Positions 61,107-64,000 of a stretch of DNA of 64,000 bases are shown piece after piece. Below the pieces are notes generated by a model, which had not been told where the DNA came from, searched no databases, and worked only from the letters and a program-made list of their open reading frames with translations. How positions within the stretch are numbered: the stretch's first letter is position 1; every line of letters starts with the position of its first letter. Both the position numbers and the translations under genes were made by a program. The DNA comes from Streptomyces acidiscabies (GTDB lineage Bacteria; Actinomycetota; Actinomycetes; Streptomycetales; Streptomycetaceae): assembly GCF_020010905.1 (NCBI RefSeq), contig NZ_JAGJBY010000002.1, positions 1,302,001-1,366,000 of the forward strand, read 5' to 3'.

Positions 61107-63662
61107 TTGAAGGCGATACGTCGGTTCACCGTCCGGCCCGTACTCCCCGAACCCTTGCGCCCCTTGACCGAGTTGGCCAGAAACCTCAGGTGGTCGTGGC
61201 ACGAGGAGACCCGTGAACTGTTCCGGTCCGTCGACCCCGAACGCTGGGCCGCGACCGGCGACCCCGTCAGCCTCCTCGGCGGCGTCGGCGCCGAGCGGTT
61301 CGCCGAACTGGCCGACGACCGGAGTTTCCTCAGAAGGCTCGACTCCGTCGCCGGGGACCTCGACGACTATGTGAGCAACGGGCGTTGGTACCAGGAACAG
61401 CGCGAGGCGGGCGAACTCCCGGCCGCCGTCGCCTACTTCTCGCCCGAGTTCGGCATCACCGCCGCCCTGCCGCAGTACTCCGGCGGGCTCGGCATCCTCG
61501 CCGGCGACCACCTCAAGACCGCCAGCGACCTCGGCGTCCCGATCATCGGCGTCGGACTCCTGTACCGGCACGGCTACTTCAGGCAGACCCTGTCCCGGGA
61601 CGGCTGGCAGCAGGAGCACTACCCCGTCCTCGACCCGCACGAACTCCCCCTCACCCCCCTCCAGGAGACCGACGGCACCCCCGCCCACGTCAGCCTCGCC
61701 CTCCCCGGCGGACGCCGCCTGCTCGCCCGCGTCTGGGTCGCGCAGGTCGGCCGCGTACCGCTGCTGCTGCTCGACTCGGACGTCGAGGAGAACGACCTCG
61801 GCGAGCGCGGCGTCACCGACCGGCTGTACGGCGGAGGCAGCGAACACCGGCTGCTCCAGGAGATGTTGCTCGGCATCGGGGGCGTGCGTGCCGTGCGCGC
61901 CTACTGCCGGATCACCGGGCACCCCGCGCCCGAGGTGTTCCACACCAACGAAGGCCACGCCGGGTTCCTCGGCCTGGAGCGGATCGCCGAACTCCGCGCC
62001 GAGGGGCTGGACTTCGCGGCGGGGCTCGAAGCCGTCCGCGCGGGCACCGTGTTCACCACCCACACGCCGGTCCCCGCCGGCATCGACCGGTTCGACCGGG
62101 AGCTGGTCGCCCACCACTTCGGCACCGACGCCGAACTCCCCGCCATCGACGTACAGGACGTCCTGAGCCTCGGCATGGAGACGTACCCCGGCGGGGAGCC
62201 CAACCTCTTCAACATGGCGGTGATGGGGCTCAGGTTGGCCGGGCGCGCCAACGGGGTCTCGCTGCTCCACGGCAGCGTGAGCCGCGAGATGTTCTCGGGG
62301 CTGTGGCCCGGGTTCGACGCGGACGAGGTGCCGATCACCTCCGTCACCAACGGAGTTCACGCGCCGACGTGGGTGGCGCCCGAAATGCTGCGGATCGGGG
62401 ACGTGTCCGGGGTGCCGGACGGTGAACTGTGGGCGTTGCGCCGGGAGTTGCGCGGGCAGCTGGTGACGGAAGTACGGGAGCGGCTGCGCGCGTCCTGGCG
62501 GCAGCGCGGCGCCGGGACCGCCGAACTCGGCTGGATCGACGGGGTGTTGGACCCCGACGTCCTGACCATCGGGTTCGCGCGGCGCGTCCCCTCGTACAAA
62601 CGCCTCACGCTGATGCTGCGCGACCGCGACCGGCTGATGGAACTCCTGCTCCACCCCGAGCGGCCCCTACAGATCGTCGTCGCGGGCAAGGCGCACCCCG
62701 CCGACGACGGAGGCAAGCGGCTCGTCCAGGAGCTGGTGCGGTTCGCCGACGATCCCCGGGTGCGCCACCGGATCGTGTTCCTGCCCGACTACGGCATGGC
62801 GATGGCCCGCAAGCTCTACCCCGGCTGCGACATCTGGCTCAACAACCCGCTGCGTCCCCTGGAGGCGTGCGGGACCAGCGGGATGAAGGCCGCGCTCAAC
62901 GGCTGCCTCAACTTGTCGGTGCTGGACGGCTGGTGGGACGAATGGTTCCAGCCCGACTTCGGCTGGTCGATCCCCACGGCCGACGGGGACGCCATGGACG
63001 TGGACCGGCGCGACGACATCGAGGCCGCCGCGCTGTACGACCTCCTGGAGCAGCGCGTCGCCCCCCGCTTCTACGAGCGCGGGCCCGCCGGACTCCCCGA
63101 CCGCTGGACCGAGATGGTCCGCCAGACCCTGACCCGGCTCGGCCCGAAAGTGCTCGCCGACCGGATGGTCCGCGAGTACGTCGACCGCCTCTACACCCCG
63201 GCCGCCCTCGCCCACCGCGCGATGACCCCCGACCGATCCCGCGAACTCGCCGACTGGAAAGGCCGGTTGCGCGCGGGCTGGCACCGGGTCGCCGTCGGCC
63301 ACGTCGAGACGTCCACCACGACCTCCACCCCCGAACTCGGCTCCACCCTCGCGCTGCGCGTCCGCGTCCGGCTCGGCGAACTCGGCCCCGAGGACGTCCA
63401 GGTGCAGGCCCTCTCCGGCCGCGTCGACCCGGACGACCGCATCACGGACGCCACCCCCGTCGCCCTCAAGCCCGTCAACGGGCCCGACGACGAAGGGGGT
63501 TGGACGTACGAGGGACCGCTCGCGCTGGACCGGACGGGACCGTTCGGATACACGGTCCGCGTCCTGCCGTCGCACCGACTGCTGGCGTCGGACGCGGAGT
63601 TGGGGCTGGTGGCGGTGCCGGCGGAGGAACTGGTGGAAGGGGGCGGGGTGTTGATGAGGTGA
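61107..63662 (+). CDS. glgP: alpha-glucan phosphorylase (GlgP, GT35)
   Basis: An 851-aa enzyme starting at TTG 61107, giving MKAIRRFTVRPVLPEPLRPLTELARNLRWSW, the conserved N-terminus of actinobacterial GlgP. GAGGTGG lies just before the TTG; no ATG or GTG fits. Catalytic parts: PQYSGGLGILAGDHLKTASDLG, FHTNEGHAGFLGLERI, SVTNGVHAPTW, FARRVPSYKRLTLM and EACGTSGMKAALNG (pyridoxal phosphate region). It releases glucose 1-phosphate from alpha-glucan. It is divergent from the protease and glgE operon. The C-terminal extra domain (beta-rich, after about residue 720) is usual for this long type. Confidence 0.96.
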   Translation: MKAIRRFTVRPVLPEPLRPLTELARNLRWSWHEETRELFRSVDPERWAATGDPVSLLGGVGAERFAELADDRSFLRRLDSVAGDLDDYVSNGRWYQEQREAGELPAAVAYFSPEFGITAALPQYSGGLGILAGDHLKTASDLGVPIIGVGLLYRHGYFRQTLSRDGWQQEHYPVLDPHELPLTPLQETDGTPAHVSLALPGGRRLLARVWVAQVGRVPLLLLDSDVEENDLGERGVTDRLYGGGSEHRLLQEMLLGIGGVRAVRAYCRITGHPAPEVFHTNEGHAGFLGLERIAELRAEGLDFAAGLEAVRAGTVFTTHTPVPAGIDRFDRELVAHHFGTDAELPAIDVQDVLSLGMETYPGGEPNLFNMAVMGLRLAGRANGVSLLHGSVSREMFSGLWPGFDADEVPITSVTNGVHAPTWVAPEMLRIGDVSGVPDGELWALRRELRGQLVTEVRERLRASWRQRGAGTAELGWIDGVLDPDVLTIGFARRVPSYKRLTLMLRDRDRLMELLLHPERPLQIVVAGKAHPADDGGKRLVQELVRFADDPRVRHRIVFLPDYGMAMARKLYPGCDIWLNNPLRPLEACGTSGMKAALNGCLNLSVLDGWWDEWFQPDFGWSIPTADGDAMDVDRRDDIEAAALYDLLEQRVAPRFYERGPAGLPDRWTEMVRQTLTRLGPKVLADRMVREYVDRLYTPAALAHRAMTPDRSRELADWKGRLRAGWHRVAVGHVETSTTTSTPELGSTLALRVRVRLGELGPEDVQVQALSGRVDPDDRITDATPVALKPVNGPDDEGGWTYEGPLALDRTGPFGYTVRVLPSHRLLASDAELGLVAVPAEELVEGGGVLMR

Positions 63663-63663
63663 G

Positions 63664-64000
63664 TTATTCGGACACCGGCGCGCACATCGCCTTCAGTACC
63701 TTCCCGCACCTGCGTGCGTACGCCAGCTGAAGCCCCCGAACCGCCGGACCCCCCGCCTTCGCGTACCACTTCGCCGCCCTGCTGAACGCCGTCACCGTCA
63801 GCCACACCGTCCCGTCCCCCGTGCGGTCCACGAGGAACGACTCCTCGCCGCACTCGGGATGGCCGGTGAGCGTGCCGTACGCCCAGCCCGCGCGCCGGGG
63901 TTCCTCCACGGTCCACACGATCCGGCAGGGCGCCTTGATGACCCCGGCGAGGGTGACGGTGACGTCCACGTCGAGCGCGGCGCGTTCGGCGGAGGCGTTG
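63664..64000 (-). CDS. DUF1990 family protein (5' end cut by window edge)
   Basis: The reverse-strand frame is open to the window edge, about 111 codons without a start that fits the family. Visible parts are RIVWTVEEPRRAGWAYGTLTGHPECGEESFLVDRTGDGTVWLTVTAFSR and AKWYAKAGGPAVRGLQLAYARRCGKVL, the C-terminal signature of DUF1990 proteins. The function is unknown. Its stop is one base past the glgP stop, so the genes converge with practically no spacer. Confidence 0.85.
   Translation of the reverse strand, partial: NASAERAALDVDVTVTLAGVIKAPCRIVWTVEEPRRAGWAYGTLTGHPECGEESFLVDRTGDGTVWLTVTAFSRAAKWYAKAGGPAVRGLQLAYARRCGKVLKAMCAPVSE

Overview
This window is a high-GC actinobacterial chromosome, almost certainly Streptomyces. 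Third codon positions are strongly G/C, GTG and TTG starts are common, TGA stops dominate, and the families present are Streptomyces-typical: CslA/GlxA, DUF6230/DUF6114, the GlgE pathway, a HelR-like ATPase and DUF6415. Gene names rest on recognised motifs and on remembered synteny with S. coelicolor. No searches were run.

Layout. 1-2.4 kb: two coupled AIM24-family genes (the second cut by the window edge), DUF3817 and MTH1187 genes, and a zinc-pair hypothetical. 2.5-4.7 kb: a three-gene operon (SRPBCC-like membrane protein, DUF4166, TetR) behind two strong palindromic operators. 4.8-10.5 kb: a secreted matrixin protease, then the apical-glycan locus cslA-glxA with a convergent GH6 lipoprotein (CslZ-like). 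10.7-14.2 kb: MarR, a six-cysteine secreted protein, DUF3817, TetR and a thioredoxin-TPR co-chaperone. 14.8-17.6 kb: a DUF6230/DUF6114/Ser-Pro-rich exported trio. 17.8-23.6 kb: a polymorphic-toxin island (VCBS protein, 1494-aa toxin with an Ala-rich coiled coil, Hint protease and C-terminal toxin, and a candidate immunity gene). 23.7-29.8 kb: central carbon genes pyk, pta-ackA and pfkA. 29.8-35.8 kb: an F420-type PPOX enzyme and an NLR-like (NB-ARC/TPR) cluster. 35.7-39.6 kb: a CitA/DcuS-type two-component system with a dicarboxylate symporter. 39.7-47.8 kb: small regulators and enzymes (TetR-MFS, ligT-like, GntR-DUF6415-microprotein, DUF2127, APH, VOC, MerR-thioredoxin). 47.8-51.6 kb: HelR-like ATPase and an unusual cytochrome P450. 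51.6-63.7 kb: the alpha-glucan block glgE-treS-mak-glgB, a subtilisin, and divergent glgP. The window ends inside a DUF1990 gene.

How the genes work together. TreS, Mak, GlgE and GlgB convert trehalose via maltose and maltose 1-phosphate into branched glucan, and GlgP degrades it. Pfk, Pyk and Pta-AckA carry glycolytic carbon to pyruvate and acetate. CslA, GlxA and the GH6 protein make, modify and trim a beta-glucan at hyphal tips.

The most interesting region is 30.2-35.8 kb. A nucleosidase (PNP/MTAN fold) and two NB-ARC-TPR proteins share a glycine-rich motif: GGDHIDFSGGTFNGPVIGKQ at the nucleosidase C-terminus and GGDHADFRGGVFLGETIGVQ at the N-terminus of the second NB-ARC protein. The first NB-ARC protein has no usable start codon upstream of its conserved GFTGR motif and lies exactly one base out of frame with the nucleosidase. 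A 948-aa nucleosidase-NLR protein, split by one base or joined by frameshifting, is therefore likely. The divergent arm couples a small membrane protein to the second NLR. This looks like a bacterial NLR/conflict system with amyloid-like signalling motifs.
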